DNA of 15,140 nucleotides from Candidatus Levyibacteriota bacterium (GTDB lineage Bacteria > Patescibacteria > Microgenomatia > Levybacterales > UBA12049): NCBI GenBank assembly GCA_016182425.1, contig JACPGP010000029.1, positions 1 through 15,140 on the forward strand, written 5' to 3'. Shown here piece after piece: positions 4,256-11,978 of the stretch; the first letter of the stretch is position 1; each line of letters starts with the position of its first letter. Under the pieces are notes generated by a model. The model was not told where the DNA came from. It did not search any database and worked only from the letters and a program-made list of their open reading frames with translations. The position numbers were made by a program, and so were the translations under genes.

Positions 4256-4544
4256 CAAGCTTTAGTTCTTTTACTAAATCTTTGTGACTTATACCCTTGC
4301 CTTTTTTCACAGCTTTAAGTTCTTTATATAAAGAATCAATATATCCCGGTTGGATTAAATCCTCCTGGATGTCAGTAAGCTCAAGGTAGGTATTTAAATC
4401 CAAAAGAATGGCCTTAGGCTTACCATGTTGAGTTACCACTATTTCAGTAGGCTCTACAGGAAGTTTCTCTATAATATTACTTAGATCTCGTCTTAGATCA
4501 TCAGCGCCAATAAATTTTTTATCTAATAGATTCGCCAATTGCAT
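4248..4544 (-). CDS. Phd/YefM-family antitoxin
   Basis: 98-aa partner of the RelE-type toxin. Residues about 13-56 show the Phd/YefM DNA-binding fold: DDLRRDLSNIIEKL, then EIVVTQHGKPKAILLDLNTY. The acidic/helical C-terminus should mask the toxin. The start is the ATG complementary to 4542-4544, only 6 nt after a TATGAT -10 box, so the message is probably leaderless. Phd proteins normally bind palindromes at their own promoter; none stands out here. It is the last cargo before the second uvrD/tpiA junction. Confidence 0.88.
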   Translation of the reverse strand: MQLANLLDKKFIGADDLRRDLSNIIEKLPVEPTEIVVTQHGKPKAILLDLNTYLELTDIQEDLIQPGYIDSLYKELKAVKKGKGISHKDLVKELKLDV

Positions 4545-4550
4545 AAGGAT

Positions 4551-4578
4551 ATCATAACATATTCCTTAGGTTTGTCAA
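4551..4578 (-). promoter_or_regulatory. Promoter of the Phd/RelE unit
   Basis: On the minus strand: TTGACA (complement of 4573-4578), a 16-bp spacer, then TATGAT (complement of 4551-4556). The antitoxin ATG follows after 6 nt. A second source of leftward transcription is the uvrD-side -10 in the duplicated junction at about 4610-4615. Confidence 0.7.
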
Positions 4579-4601
4579 GAGTTGAGAAAGTCCCTTTCCA
4601 T
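4575..4601 (-). pseudogene. uvrD 5' remnant
   Basis: Reads MERDFLNS and then a TGA, matching MNKDFLNG of the real helicase start at 193 for the first seven codons. Similarity ends at position 4582. What remains is a gene start joined to the island edge; the rest of this copy is absent. Confidence 0.7.
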
Positions 4602-4611
4602 GCCGTATAAT
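4582..4611 (+). promoter_or_regulatory. tpiA promoter
   Basis: TATAAT at 4606-4611, with TTGAGA at 4582-4587 as a possible -35 (18-bp spacer). The tpiA ATG is 8 nt after the -10 and no Shine-Dalgarno precedes it, so a leaderless mRNA is expected. Confidence 0.65.
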
Positions 4612-4648
4612 AATACTATATGAAGCAGGTTTTGATTGTGGGGAACTG
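4582..4648. repeat. 67-bp direct repeat, right copy (uvrD/tpiA junction)
   Basis: Aligns without gaps to 174-240 with 9 mismatches. In this copy the tpiA side is intact and the uvrD side is broken, the mirror image of the left copy. It forms the right edge of the accessory island. Confidence 0.9.
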
Positions 4649-5261
4649 GAAATCAAATAAAACGAATCAGCAAGCGCAGGAATGGCTTGATCAATTTCAA
4701 ATTTCAAATCATAATATTATTATTTGTCCGCCTTTTACCCTTCTTCCTCAACTTGATTGGAGGATCAAGAATCAAAAATTAGGAATAAAGTTAGGAGCAC
4801 AAGATATTTCTCCTTTCGATGAGGGTGCTTATACAGGAGAAATTAACGGTAAACAAATTAAAGAATTCTGTGAGTATGTCATAATTGGCCATTCTGAACG
4901 AAGAAAATATTTTTCAGAAGACGATAGTAAACTTGAAAAAAAAGTTGCTATGGCAAAAAAATATGGAATAAAAGTAATTTTTTGCGTGCAAGGCGAACAT
5001 GACGTAATACCACAAGGAGTAGAAATTGTCGCATATGAACCAGTTTTTGCTATAGGAACAGGCACACCGGATACGCCGGAAAATGCAAATGAGACAGCCA
5101 AAAAAATAAAAGAGATTATAGATGTTCCTGTTTTGTATGGGGGGAGTGTTACTTCACAAAATGTAAAAAACTTCACCCAAATGCCGCATATAGATGGTGT
5201 ATTAGTTGGGGGAGCAAGCCTTGATGCCTACGAATTTGCAAGCATTATTGAGAAAGCATAA
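4620..5261 (+). CDS. tpiA: Triosephosphate isomerase (short form)
   Basis: Interconverts dihydroxyacetone phosphate and glyceraldehyde 3-phosphate in glycolysis. Catalytic residues are all present: N9 and K11 in GNWKSN, H91 in IIGHSERRKYF and E140 in AYEPVFAIGTG, with phosphate-binding YGGSV (173-177) and VGGAS (196-200). At 213 aa it is some 35 residues shorter than the usual form. The loss includes the region after strand 5, where FCVQGEHDVIPQGVEIVAYEP is much shorter than the usual VCVGE-helix segment. It overlaps the downstream LCP gene by 38 bp. A truncated copy of its start lies at 212-240. Confidence 0.96.
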   Translation: MKQVLIVGNWKSNKTNQQAQEWLDQFQISNHNIIICPPFTLLPQLDWRIKNQKLGIKLGAQDISPFDEGAYTGEINGKQIKEFCEYVIIGHSERRKYFSEDDSKLEKKVAMAKKYGIKVIFCVQGEHDVIPQGVEIVAYEPVFAIGTGTPDTPENANETAKKIKEIIDVPVLYGGSVTSQNVKNFTQMPHIDGVLVGGASLDAYEFASIIEKA

Positions 5262-6336
5262 GAAAGCTTTTATTATTCTCCTTGCCATTATTTTCTTTGC
5301 AGTTTTTGGAAGACTGCTTTTTGAGGTGATAAAGCTGTCACCGGTACTTGTTGAATTCTTTTTTAAGCGAGAGATTGAGCTTAAAAGAACTGACCAGCGG
5401 GTAAACGTACTTATCTTAGGCGTTGGTGGAGAGCGTCACGACGGACCACTTCTCACAGATACGATTATCTACGCAGCCATAGATCCAATACAAGAAAAAA
5501 CTACACTTGTTTCGCTGCCCCGCGACTTGTGGATACCAGACCTTGGGGCCAAAATCAATACTGCTTATGCTTTTGGAGAGGAGAAGCAAAAAGGAGGAGG
5601 GATACTTTTGACAAGGGCAGTTATTAAAAAAATTCTAGGACAGCCGGTTGACTACGTTATAAGAATTGATTTTCGGGGATTTATTAAAGCCATAGATTTG
5701 CTTGGTGGAGTAGATGTGGATGTGGAACGTAGTTTCGATGACTACGAGTACCCAATTACTGGAAAAGAAACAGATACATGCGGATACGAGGGAGAAGAGT
5801 TTGAAAAACGCGCAACTGCCTCGTCTCAACTTGAGGCATTTCCTTGCCGATACCAACACGTAAGTTTTCAAAAAGGACTGCAGCATATGGATGGTGAGAC
5901 TGCATTGCGTTTTGTTAGGTCTCGTCATGCAAAAAGTGATGAGGGTACAGACATTGCTCGTTCGAAACGACAAGAAAAAGTGATTGAAGCATTTAAAGAG
6001 AAAGTATTTTCAACAGGGACACTACTTAATCCAGTAAAACTACTTAGTCTCTATGACACTTTTTACGCAAGTATCGATACAGATATAAAGCAGAATGAGT
6101 ACGATGACTTTTTGCGGCTGTTTCGAAAAATGCAGTATGCGGCAACAGAAAGCGTGGTCTTTTTCTATGTGGAAGAAGACGAGCAGCAAGTATCGGCTCT
6201 TTTAGTAAATCCTGTGCCAAGTAACGAATACAATAATCAATGGGTGATTATACCAAGAGCCGGAAATGGTAATTTTTCAGACATGCAAAAATACATAGAC
6301 TGTGTACTCACAAAAGAAATCTGCGAAATTAAATAG
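5224..6336 (+). CDS. LytR-CpsA-Psr (LCP) family protein
   Basis: 370-aa membrane-anchored enzyme. It has a basic N-terminus, one transmembrane helix (about 15-31), then the LCP domain from about residue 60 (VNVLILGVGG), with LTDTIIY, SLPRDLWIP (97-105), the VDYVIRIDFRGFIKAIDLLG helix region, and ALRFVRSRH followed by an RSKRQEKVI segment. The family transfers undecaprenyl-linked glycopolymers to the cell wall or to surface proteins. Two cysteines (in TCGYEG and FPCRYQH) flank an insert and may form a disulfide. The ATG at 5224 is used because GGGGGAG (5208-5214) lies 9 nt upstream; a TTG at 5206 is an unlikely alternative. The 38-bp overlap suggests co-translation with tpiA. The acceptor is unknown, but the convergent operon makes envelope glycans plausible. 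Confidence 0.92.
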   Translation: MPTNLQALLRKHKKAFIILLAIIFFAVFGRLLFEVIKLSPVLVEFFFKREIELKRTDQRVNVLILGVGGERHDGPLLTDTIIYAAIDPIQEKTTLVSLPRDLWIPDLGAKINTAYAFGEEKQKGGGILLTRAVIKKILGQPVDYVIRIDFRGFIKAIDLLGGVDVDVERSFDDYEYPITGKETDTCGYEGEEFEKRATASSQLEAFPCRYQHVSFQKGLQHMDGETALRFVRSRHAKSDEGTDIARSKRQEKVIEAFKEKVFSTGTLLNPVKLLSLYDTFYASIDTDIKQNEYDDFLRLFRKMQYAATESVVFFYVEEDEQQVSALLVNPVPSNEYNNQWVIIPRAGNGNFSDMQKYIDCVLTKEICEIK

Positions 6337-6354
6337 TCGTCAACGAACTATTTT
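6331..6354. terminator. Weak bidirectional hairpin between convergent genes
   Basis: AAATAGT (6331-6337) and ACTATTT (6348-6354) can pair around a 10-nt loop across the 3-bp gap between the LCP stop and the stop of the opposite operon. It is AT-rich with no strong T-tract, so it is only a candidate. Confidence 0.3.
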
Positions 6355-8439
6355 GTAAATTTTTGTTTCTCCATTTTGGTAGATAATTTTTCCCAACGCC
6401 TCGAATTTATCTGTATTGAGATTTGGGTATTTTTGGCGCTCTAAGTCTCCAACAAAAACAAGCTTTATATTGTGCTTTTTTATGAGTTGTTTTGTTTGTT
6501 GCAAATCTTTCGTTTCGTAGAGTGTTTGGATTTGCGCAATTCTGGGAGAAGGAATATCGTAACTACCGCGCCACAGCCATTCGTGCACAGTCCAGCCAAG
6601 CAGTGTCGGGAGTCCTGTGTGCGTTGATACCCGGGCATAGTCTGTATAAGAGTCTCCTTGCGCTTCAAGAATTGCCGGTTGTCCTTTGATATTTTTGTTT
6701 ATCCATTGAATTGCTTCATAATCTGTTGGATACAGTTTTTTGAGATAGCTTGTCCCATCGATACCGTAGTAGGTTTGGAGGTTTCCATAATAGGAGGTAA
6801 TGGCAAAGTAAGGATAGATTAATACTACCAATAAACAAATACTACCAATAAACAAATAAACAAATTTTACGTAACGATTTATGATTAATGATTTATGATT
6901 TAAGAATAGGCGAACGATTATGTAAGAAGAAGAAATCGAGAGCATGATGAATGCTTGGTAGACGAGTTTAAACATGGTGTTTGCCCGATAGTGGGCAGGA
7001 TAAATATCTTTGGCATAGATGAATTCGGGGAGAATAATGAGAATAGTTGAGAGAAGAATAAGAAGAAGAACAAAAACATCACTAGCTGAAAAATTTTTAA
7101 TTTTTAATTTTAAATTATTAAAAAGAAAAAAAATAAATGATATTACCCAAAAATAGAAAAAGCCGTGGAGAATGAAAAGTTGCCAGAGTGGTGAATGTTG
7201 GCAATGATCTTTCTCAAAAAGTAGAGGTCCGAATTTACCTATCTCTGTTAAAAAATCAGGAGCACACAAAATGCCGATACCGGAAACAAAAGGTTTGAAG
7301 TTGAGAGAAAAAGGTAGGGAGAATACAATACTACCAATACATACCAATACTACCAATAACCCAATACGCAAATATCGTTTCCAGTTAAGATAGACAATAA
7401 CTAAAGCTGTAAGTAAAAAATAAATAATACCGTCCCAGGCATTAGTCATGTACATGACTGCTAATAAGAAACTTATTAGCAGAATTTTTAATTTAAAATT
7501 TTCAACTCTGGAATTAAAAATTAATGATAATAGCAGTGTTATTGTTAGCAGCACAAAGGGAATATCTATAACATGACCATGCAAATCAGAAACCACAAAG
7601 GAATACATGGGGAATTCGTGAATCGTATTGTGGATAAATCTTGTTGCATTTGGGTACCAGTAACTATTGGGAAACGTTTCGGGTGAAAGAGCAAGTTGCC
7701 AGAAGGGTACTGGATTTTCGTTTGTATATGGTTTGAAAAAGGCGTAGATAGTATGAATATTGCCAGCCATCGATACTAGAAATGCTGTCAGCAGCCCTCC
7801 AATTATTAAAACTTTTAAATTTTGATTTTTTAACTTATTGATAAGATTTGCTCCGATTGAGAAAGAACAAGTAAATGTAAAAGCAAAAATAGTTGCAAGC
7901 ATAAGATTATAGGTAATATGTGATGGAAGCAGTGATGCTTTTGTTAACACTGCGGTAACCAAGTGACCAAAGTAGTAGTAATTAATAGAAAATGGTGTAA
8001 ACCACATGTCTTTGGGAGGAAAATATTCAGCGCGAAGAATTGAGTTTATAAAACCATAATCCATGTATTTCTCAAGACCGTGAATATCGGGCTGAAAACC
8101 GCGGATGAATGACCAAAAGATTAGTGTCGCAAGAAAGAGAAATTCTTCGAAAAGAAAGATACGTATTGTTGACTTAGGATACTTTTTCAGAAAACGTATA
8201 TTGATTGCAATAAATAAAATTGAAATAAAAAAGATTGTTGATAATGTGAATGGGAAAATCTTTAGAGTTCCAAAAACAAAAACTGTGTAGCTTACAAAGG
8301 CTGTTCCCAATATTTTTGAAAAAATATACCCTCGGTCTATAAACGAAGAAAAAAGAAGAGTTGTTAAGGGTAAAAAAATAATCCCAATAAAAAAAAATAC
8401 AACCCACCATTGAATAATAAATAATAAATCATTAATCAT
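6340..8439 (-). CDS. DUF2298 multi-pass membrane protein, putative glycosyltransferase
   Basis: 699 aa with many transmembrane helices. The DUF2298 (Chlor_Arch_YYY) signature is plain: FQPDIHGLEKYMDYGFINSI (115-134), then LRAEYFPPKDMWF and SINYYYFGHL (151-160). The C-terminal soluble part contains GLPTLLGWTVHEWLWRGSYD, the usual GW..HE..WR motif of this family. DUF2298 proteins resemble GT-C glycosyltransferases such as PMT/oligosaccharyl transferases, which use lipid-linked sugars, but the reaction has not been established to my knowledge. It overlaps the upstream gene by 4 bp and is the last gene of the operon. Two regions of its DNA carry short direct repeats read in two frames (6824-6857 and 7330-7358). 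Confidence 0.88.
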   Translation of the reverse strand: MINDLLFIIQWWVVFFFIGIIFLPLTTLLFSSFIDRGYIFSKILGTAFVSYTVFVFGTLKIFPFTLSTIFFISILFIAINIRFLKKYPKSTIRIFLFEEFLFLATLIFWSFIRGFQPDIHGLEKYMDYGFINSILRAEYFPPKDMWFTPFSINYYYFGHLVTAVLTKASLLPSHITYNLMLATIFAFTFTCSFSIGANLINKLKNQNLKVLIIGGLLTAFLVSMAGNIHTIYAFFKPYTNENPVPFWQLALSPETFPNSYWYPNATRFIHNTIHEFPMYSFVVSDLHGHVIDIPFVLLTITLLLSLIFNSRVENFKLKILLISFLLAVMYMTNAWDGIIYFLLTALVIVYLNWKRYLRIGLLVVLVCIGSIVFSLPFSLNFKPFVSGIGILCAPDFLTEIGKFGPLLFEKDHCQHSPLWQLFILHGFFYFWVISFIFFLFNNLKLKIKNFSASDVFVLLLILLSTILIILPEFIYAKDIYPAHYRANTMFKLVYQAFIMLSISSSYIIVRLFLNHKSLIINRYVKFVYLFIGSICLLVVLIYPYFAITSYYGNLQTYYGIDGTSYLKKLYPTDYEAIQWINKNIKGQPAILEAQGDSYTDYARVSTHTGLPTLLGWTVHEWLWRGSYDIPSPRIAQIQTLYETKDLQQTKQLIKKHNIKLVFVGDLERQKYPNLNTDKFEALGKIIYQNGETKIYKIVR
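6824..6857. repeat. 17-bp tandem duplication inside the DUF2298 gene
   Basis: ACTACCAATAAACAAAT occurs twice in a row (6824-6840, 6841-6857). Seventeen is not a multiple of three, so the copies are read in two frames, giving IGSIC and then LLVVL. Both are hydrophobic, so the transmembrane helix survives. Confidence 0.8.
7330..7358. repeat. Second cluster of the same decamer in the DUF2298 gene
   Basis: ACTACCAATA recurs at 7330-7339 and 7349-7358, the same decamer as in the 6824-6857 tandem duplication. It is again read in two frames, producing LLVVL and IGSI in another membrane helix. Confidence 0.7.
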
Positions 8440-10073
8440 ATTTTACAAGCAGATGTTGTGTCATAGATTGAAAATGATGTTTTTGAATTCTCATAGATTT
8501 TTTTGGAATGCTTTTCAAAAAATGTTGTATTAACTGTAAAATGCTCTCCACTTTCAAGACGCTCAATAGCTACATACGAGATTTTATACATTCTTGCATT
8601 TTGACAGAAGAGAGTAAGATCTGTTGTTCCAAAGAGCTTTTTTCGAAGTTCATCACGAGGCGCTGTGTCATATCCTTGCGACCAAGCAAAGTATGGCCAT
8701 CCAACAAAGACTTTTCGGCCAGCAAGAGATGCTGGGTGATATAAGTACGAATAATTAAGAAATACTGCATTTTTGGGCGTATTTTCTATAATCCACGCAA
8801 CATCTGGATTTTTAGGATAATCTGCAAGTTCCATATATCTATCATTTTTTATTGGGAAAAAGTCAATAATACCAGAGAGGGTTAGGGAAAAAAGAACAAT
8901 AATAACAAATGGTTTTGTAAGAAGATGCAGCTTCCAAAGCTTTACAAATAGAAATGCGCTGTACATATTTCCTCCAATAAGAAACGCATTGAAGAATTTA
9001 TGATTTGCTGCAATTTCTGGACTTAACTGTAAGGAATGTCCAACAGCAAAAATGATAAGAAATGGAAAGAATACCTTTTTTGCTAATCGATTGGAAAGCA
9101 CAACGCCCAGAGGTATTAATAAAAGAGAAAGTCCAAGATTAAAAAACCAATATTTAAGAAACGATAAGATAGTAAGTTTTTCCTGAATAAGATAGGTAAA
9201 GTTTAGATGGGGTGTAAACGTGGCAGATTCCTTTAAAAAAAGTATACGGGGTATGGAGATAACAATGCCAATAAGAAGCGCAAAAAAAAGCATTTTTCTT
9301 TGCCGAGAAAAAAGGAGGAAAAATGCTCCTATGGCTATCCCAAGCATAATAAAGACGCTTGAGTGAGAAAAAGGAAGTGCGCCTAAAAGCAGGCCAAAAA
9401 GCAATACCAGGGAAAAAGGAAGCGCTTTTTTCTGCTGCTCATATTTCACAAGGCAGTAAATAAATAGCAAAAGAATTCCTAAGGGGAGTGCTAGGTGTCT
9501 TTGATTGGTATAAATATTTAAATTCCAAAACGCTGATACAATTTTTCCGTCATACGGCCCAAATGAAGGAAACGCTGTATTTGCAAGTATTTCCTGTAGT
9601 GTAGTAAAAGATATTGGGTGGATCTTAAAAAATTCGAGAAAGGAAAGAGAGCTATTAAAAAGGAATAGAAGAACCGAAAGAACTCCAACGATCCTGCTTT
9701 GAAAGAGCGTTTTTCCCAAAAAATATATCATGACAATAAGAAAGGTAAAGGAGAGGGCGCTTGGAATGTTTAGGGCAAAATCAATTCGAAGGCCCAGTTT
9801 TTCTAAAAATCCAACAAAGAAGTAGAAAAGAAAATGATATCGGATTGGTTCTCCTGGAAAGAGAGGGTACTGGGGAGGAATATTATCTCCAAATGAGAAG
9901 GAGCGGATAAGTGGTATATGTCCTGCAAAATCACTCCAAACTTTTGCACCAATCTTCATTTCGCCATTTGAGTAAGAAAAAGTATGAAACATTAGCCAAA
10001 AGCTAAATATGAGTGCAAAGGCTACTATAACGATCTCAATAAGATAGAAGCGATATTTTTTGCTATGTAGCAT
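8436..10073 (-). CDS. Multi-pass membrane protein, GT-C/DUF2298-like
   Basis: 545 aa with an N-terminal transmembrane helix, a first extracytoplasmic loop WSDFAGHIPLIRSFSFGDN with PPQYPLFPGEPIRYHFLFYF, a long run of membrane helices, and a C-terminal soluble segment with NTPKNAVFLNYSYLYHPA and GRKVFVGWPYFAWSQGYD. The loop with Asp plus 'YPLFPGEPIRYHF', and the Gly-Trp motif near the C-terminus, parallel the layout of the DUF2298 protein next to it, so a lipid-sugar-dependent GT-C transferase is likely. It has a 4-bp overlap with the DUF2298 gene and an 11-bp overlap with the methyltransferase gene. The two membrane proteins probably act in one pathway. The family name is an inference; membrane topology is clear. 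Confidence 0.8.
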   Translation of the reverse strand: MLHSKKYRFYLIEIVIVAFALIFSFWLMFHTFSYSNGEMKIGAKVWSDFAGHIPLIRSFSFGDNIPPQYPLFPGEPIRYHFLFYFFVGFLEKLGLRIDFALNIPSALSFTFLIVMIYFLGKTLFQSRIVGVLSVLLFLFNSSLSFLEFFKIHPISFTTLQEILANTAFPSFGPYDGKIVSAFWNLNIYTNQRHLALPLGILLLFIYCLVKYEQQKKALPFSLVLLFGLLLGALPFSHSSVFIMLGIAIGAFFLLFSRQRKMLFFALLIGIVISIPRILFLKESATFTPHLNFTYLIQEKLTILSFLKYWFFNLGLSLLLIPLGVVLSNRLAKKVFFPFLIIFAVGHSLQLSPEIAANHKFFNAFLIGGNMYSAFLFVKLWKLHLLTKPFVIIVLFSLTLSGIIDFFPIKNDRYMELADYPKNPDVAWIIENTPKNAVFLNYSYLYHPASLAGRKVFVGWPYFAWSQGYDTAPRDELRKKLFGTTDLTLFCQNARMYKISYVAIERLESGEHFTVNTTFFEKHSKKIYENSKTSFSIYDTTSACKI

Positions 10074-10731
10074 TTTTTACTAAAAAAATGTTTATTAAAG
10101 AGAGTTGAGACGAAAATGGAATAGGCAAAGATATTTTTTTTTCAATAATAGGAAAAACTTTTTCTATATCTGAAGGATAAATAGCATGAATATGGTCTGG
10201 AGAATGCAGAGGAAATTTTAGTTGCAAGAGCCGAGCAAATTCCCAAATGTCTTCATTTGGAATGCCAAAAATAATATATCCATTTTTTTTCACAACTCGT
10301 TTAAGTTCTTTAAATAGTGTCTTGGGAGATAGTACGTGTTCAACTATATCGCAGGCAAGCGCCGCATCAAATGCATTAGCCTTAAAAGGCATTTTTGTTA
10401 CGTCCTCTTTTATAAGAGTGGCATTTTTTCTTTTAATCTTTTTAATATATTTTTTTGCTTCTATAATTTGTGTTGGAGAAATATCAATGCCAGTATAGGA
10501 AACTTTTTTATCGATTTCATCAATAAGTCTTCCATCTCCACATCCTACATCGAGAATGTTAGCAATAGGCAGTGGAGCAAGAATTTTTTTTATTATTTTT
10601 TTCTTATTTGCCCATAGAGTTCTTTCTAGAGGATTTGGAGAATCATAATGTGTTCTCATAGGTGAAGTTTTTGCCACATCTTCATTCACTAAGTAAAATT
10701 CATCAAAACTTGTTCTCTTAATTATCTTCAT
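10063..10731 (-). CDS. Class I SAM-dependent methyltransferase
   Basis: 222 aa. Motif I ILDVGCGDGRL (59-69) binds S-adenosylmethionine, TGIDIS (80-85) carries the acidic ribose-binding residue, DVTKMPF follows at 110-116, and ACDIVEHV (126-133) is the post-II signature of the UbiE/Methyltransf_11 group. The start at ATG 10731 (MKIIKRTSF) is preferred. An upstream in-frame start at 10812 would add residues encoded inside the FAD gene in another frame, with no family-like sequence. The gene begins 20 bp after the FAD gene. Flanked by putative glycosyltransferases, it may methylate a sugar or lipid carrier, but the substrate is unknown. Confidence 0.9.
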   Translation of the reverse strand: MKIIKRTSFDEFYLVNEDVAKTSPMRTHYDSPNPLERTLWANKKKIIKKILAPLPIANILDVGCGDGRLIDEIDKKVSYTGIDISPTQIIEAKKYIKKIKRKNATLIKEDVTKMPFKANAFDAALACDIVEHVLSPKTLFKELKRVVKKNGYIIFGIPNEDIWEFARLLQLKFPLHSPDHIHAIYPSDIEKVFPIIEKKISLPIPFSSQLSLINIFLVKNAT

Positions 10732-10751
10732 GAAATTAGATTCTACTTGTT

Positions 10752-11978
10752 TCAGATAATTTGTGCAATTTTTTCTCCAAGTTCTACAGCGTAGTTGGTG
10801 CCACGATCCCAAGGGTAGACCTGCTGGATATTGGCAAGATAGATATTTTTTAGCGGTGTTTCAAATGGAGGAATAATTTTAGAGTAGTTAAGAGGAATAA
10901 TAGGTTGAGCGAAAGGAACTTTAAATAAGTGAGATGCAATAAGTGATGAGTGATACGTAGGATTGATTTTTTTGAGATATGGATCGTAAACCTTCAGAAG
11001 TTCATCTGCTGACATTCCCATATAAGGATGGTCGTGAGGGAGATAATTACCGATATACACAATGTGTTCGTTATTATAATATTTCTTGTCCATAAAATTT
11101 GCGTGCTCCACAACTGCCATAACTTTGGATTTTTTATCACAGATACTCAACCAATACGTACCATCGGTGAGAAATGGTTTTTTGAGTCGTAGAATCAAAT
11201 TTATAGCACCTAAACCTTTTAGACGCAGTAGTTTTTGTTTATAATTTTCCGGTAGTTGCGGGGCAATTTTTAGAAAATAAAACGATGGCAAAGTTACGAT
11301 GATCTTATCAAAATTTTTCAATTGTTTCATTTCGTAAACTTCGGTATTAAAGAAAAATTTTCCGCCATGTTGTTCGATTTTTTTTACTAAGGCATTTGCG
11401 AAGGAGAGAAAGCCGCCTTTGGGATAGGCAAGTTTTACTGTCCGTTTTTTAATGCGAGCCCAAAACCAGGCAAGAGAAATCTCGTTGATATAACCACCAA
11501 ATTTATTATGGAGTTGCGGTTCCCAAAATGTTTGGTAAGCGTTATTACCCATTGCTTTTGGAAGAAATTCAGAAGCTTTGATACCTTCTAATTTTTGCCA
11601 AAATGGATTGTATTTTAGTCCTGCAAGTACAGTTGCCATACGGATACGTTCAAAAAAACTTAATTTGGGAAAGGTTAGTACATTGGCTGGAGAATCGAGT
11701 TGATATATTTTTTCGTCAACAAAAACCGATGTTTTTGGTCGTTTTATAAATACTTCGTAACCAATCTCTTTTGCAAGCGTTAGAATAGTGGTGTCATTTG
11801 CAAACCAGTGATGATAATGTTTCTCTAAAGACCACTCCCAATTATCTGTTTTGAATCCAATCGCCAGCCCGCCGGGATTTAGGTCTTTTTCAAAGATGGT
11901 AACTTCGTGTCCTTTTTTGGCCAGATGATATGCTGCCGAAAGTCCGGTAAAGCCTGCGCCAATAACAGCTATTCTCAT
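10752..11978 (-). CDS. NAD(P)/FAD-dependent oxidoreductase, amine-oxidase fold
   Basis: 408 aa. The N-terminal Rossmann motif VIGAGFTGLSAAYHLAKKG (5-23) with E30 in TIFEKD binds FAD, and NPGGLAI (34-40) is the GG doublet of the flavin-containing amine oxidase/protoporphyrinogen oxidase/UDP-galactopyranose mutase superfamily. The C-terminal FAD-contacting region is YLANIQQVYPWDRGTNYAVE. Next to putative glycosyltransferases, a sugar-nucleotide mutase or lipid-desaturase-like role is more plausible than heme synthesis. No other heme gene is present. It overlaps the FN3 gene by 4 bp. The substrate is not determined. Confidence 0.88.
   Translation of the reverse strand: MRIAVIGAGFTGLSAAYHLAKKGHEVTIFEKDLNPGGLAIGFKTDNWEWSLEKHYHHWFANDTTILTLAKEIGYEVFIKRPKTSVFVDEKIYQLDSPANVLTFPKLSFFERIRMATVLAGLKYNPFWQKLEGIKASEFLPKAMGNNAYQTFWEPQLHNKFGGYINEISLAWFWARIKKRTVKLAYPKGGFLSFANALVKKIEQHGGKFFFNTEVYEMKQLKNFDKIIVTLPSFYFLKIAPQLPENYKQKLLRLKGLGAINLILRLKKPFLTDGTYWLSICDKKSKVMAVVEHANFMDKKYYNNEHIVYIGNYLPHDHPYMGMSADELLKVYDPYLKKINPTYHSSLIASHLFKVPFAQPIIPLNYSKIIPPFETPLKNIYLANIQQVYPWDRGTNYAVELGEKIAQII

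Noticed and set aside
10732..10812. N-terminal extension of the methyltransferase to 10812
   Set aside because: The extra residues are encoded in the 3' end of the FAD gene in another frame and look nothing like the family. The ATG at 10731 gives a normal N-terminus.
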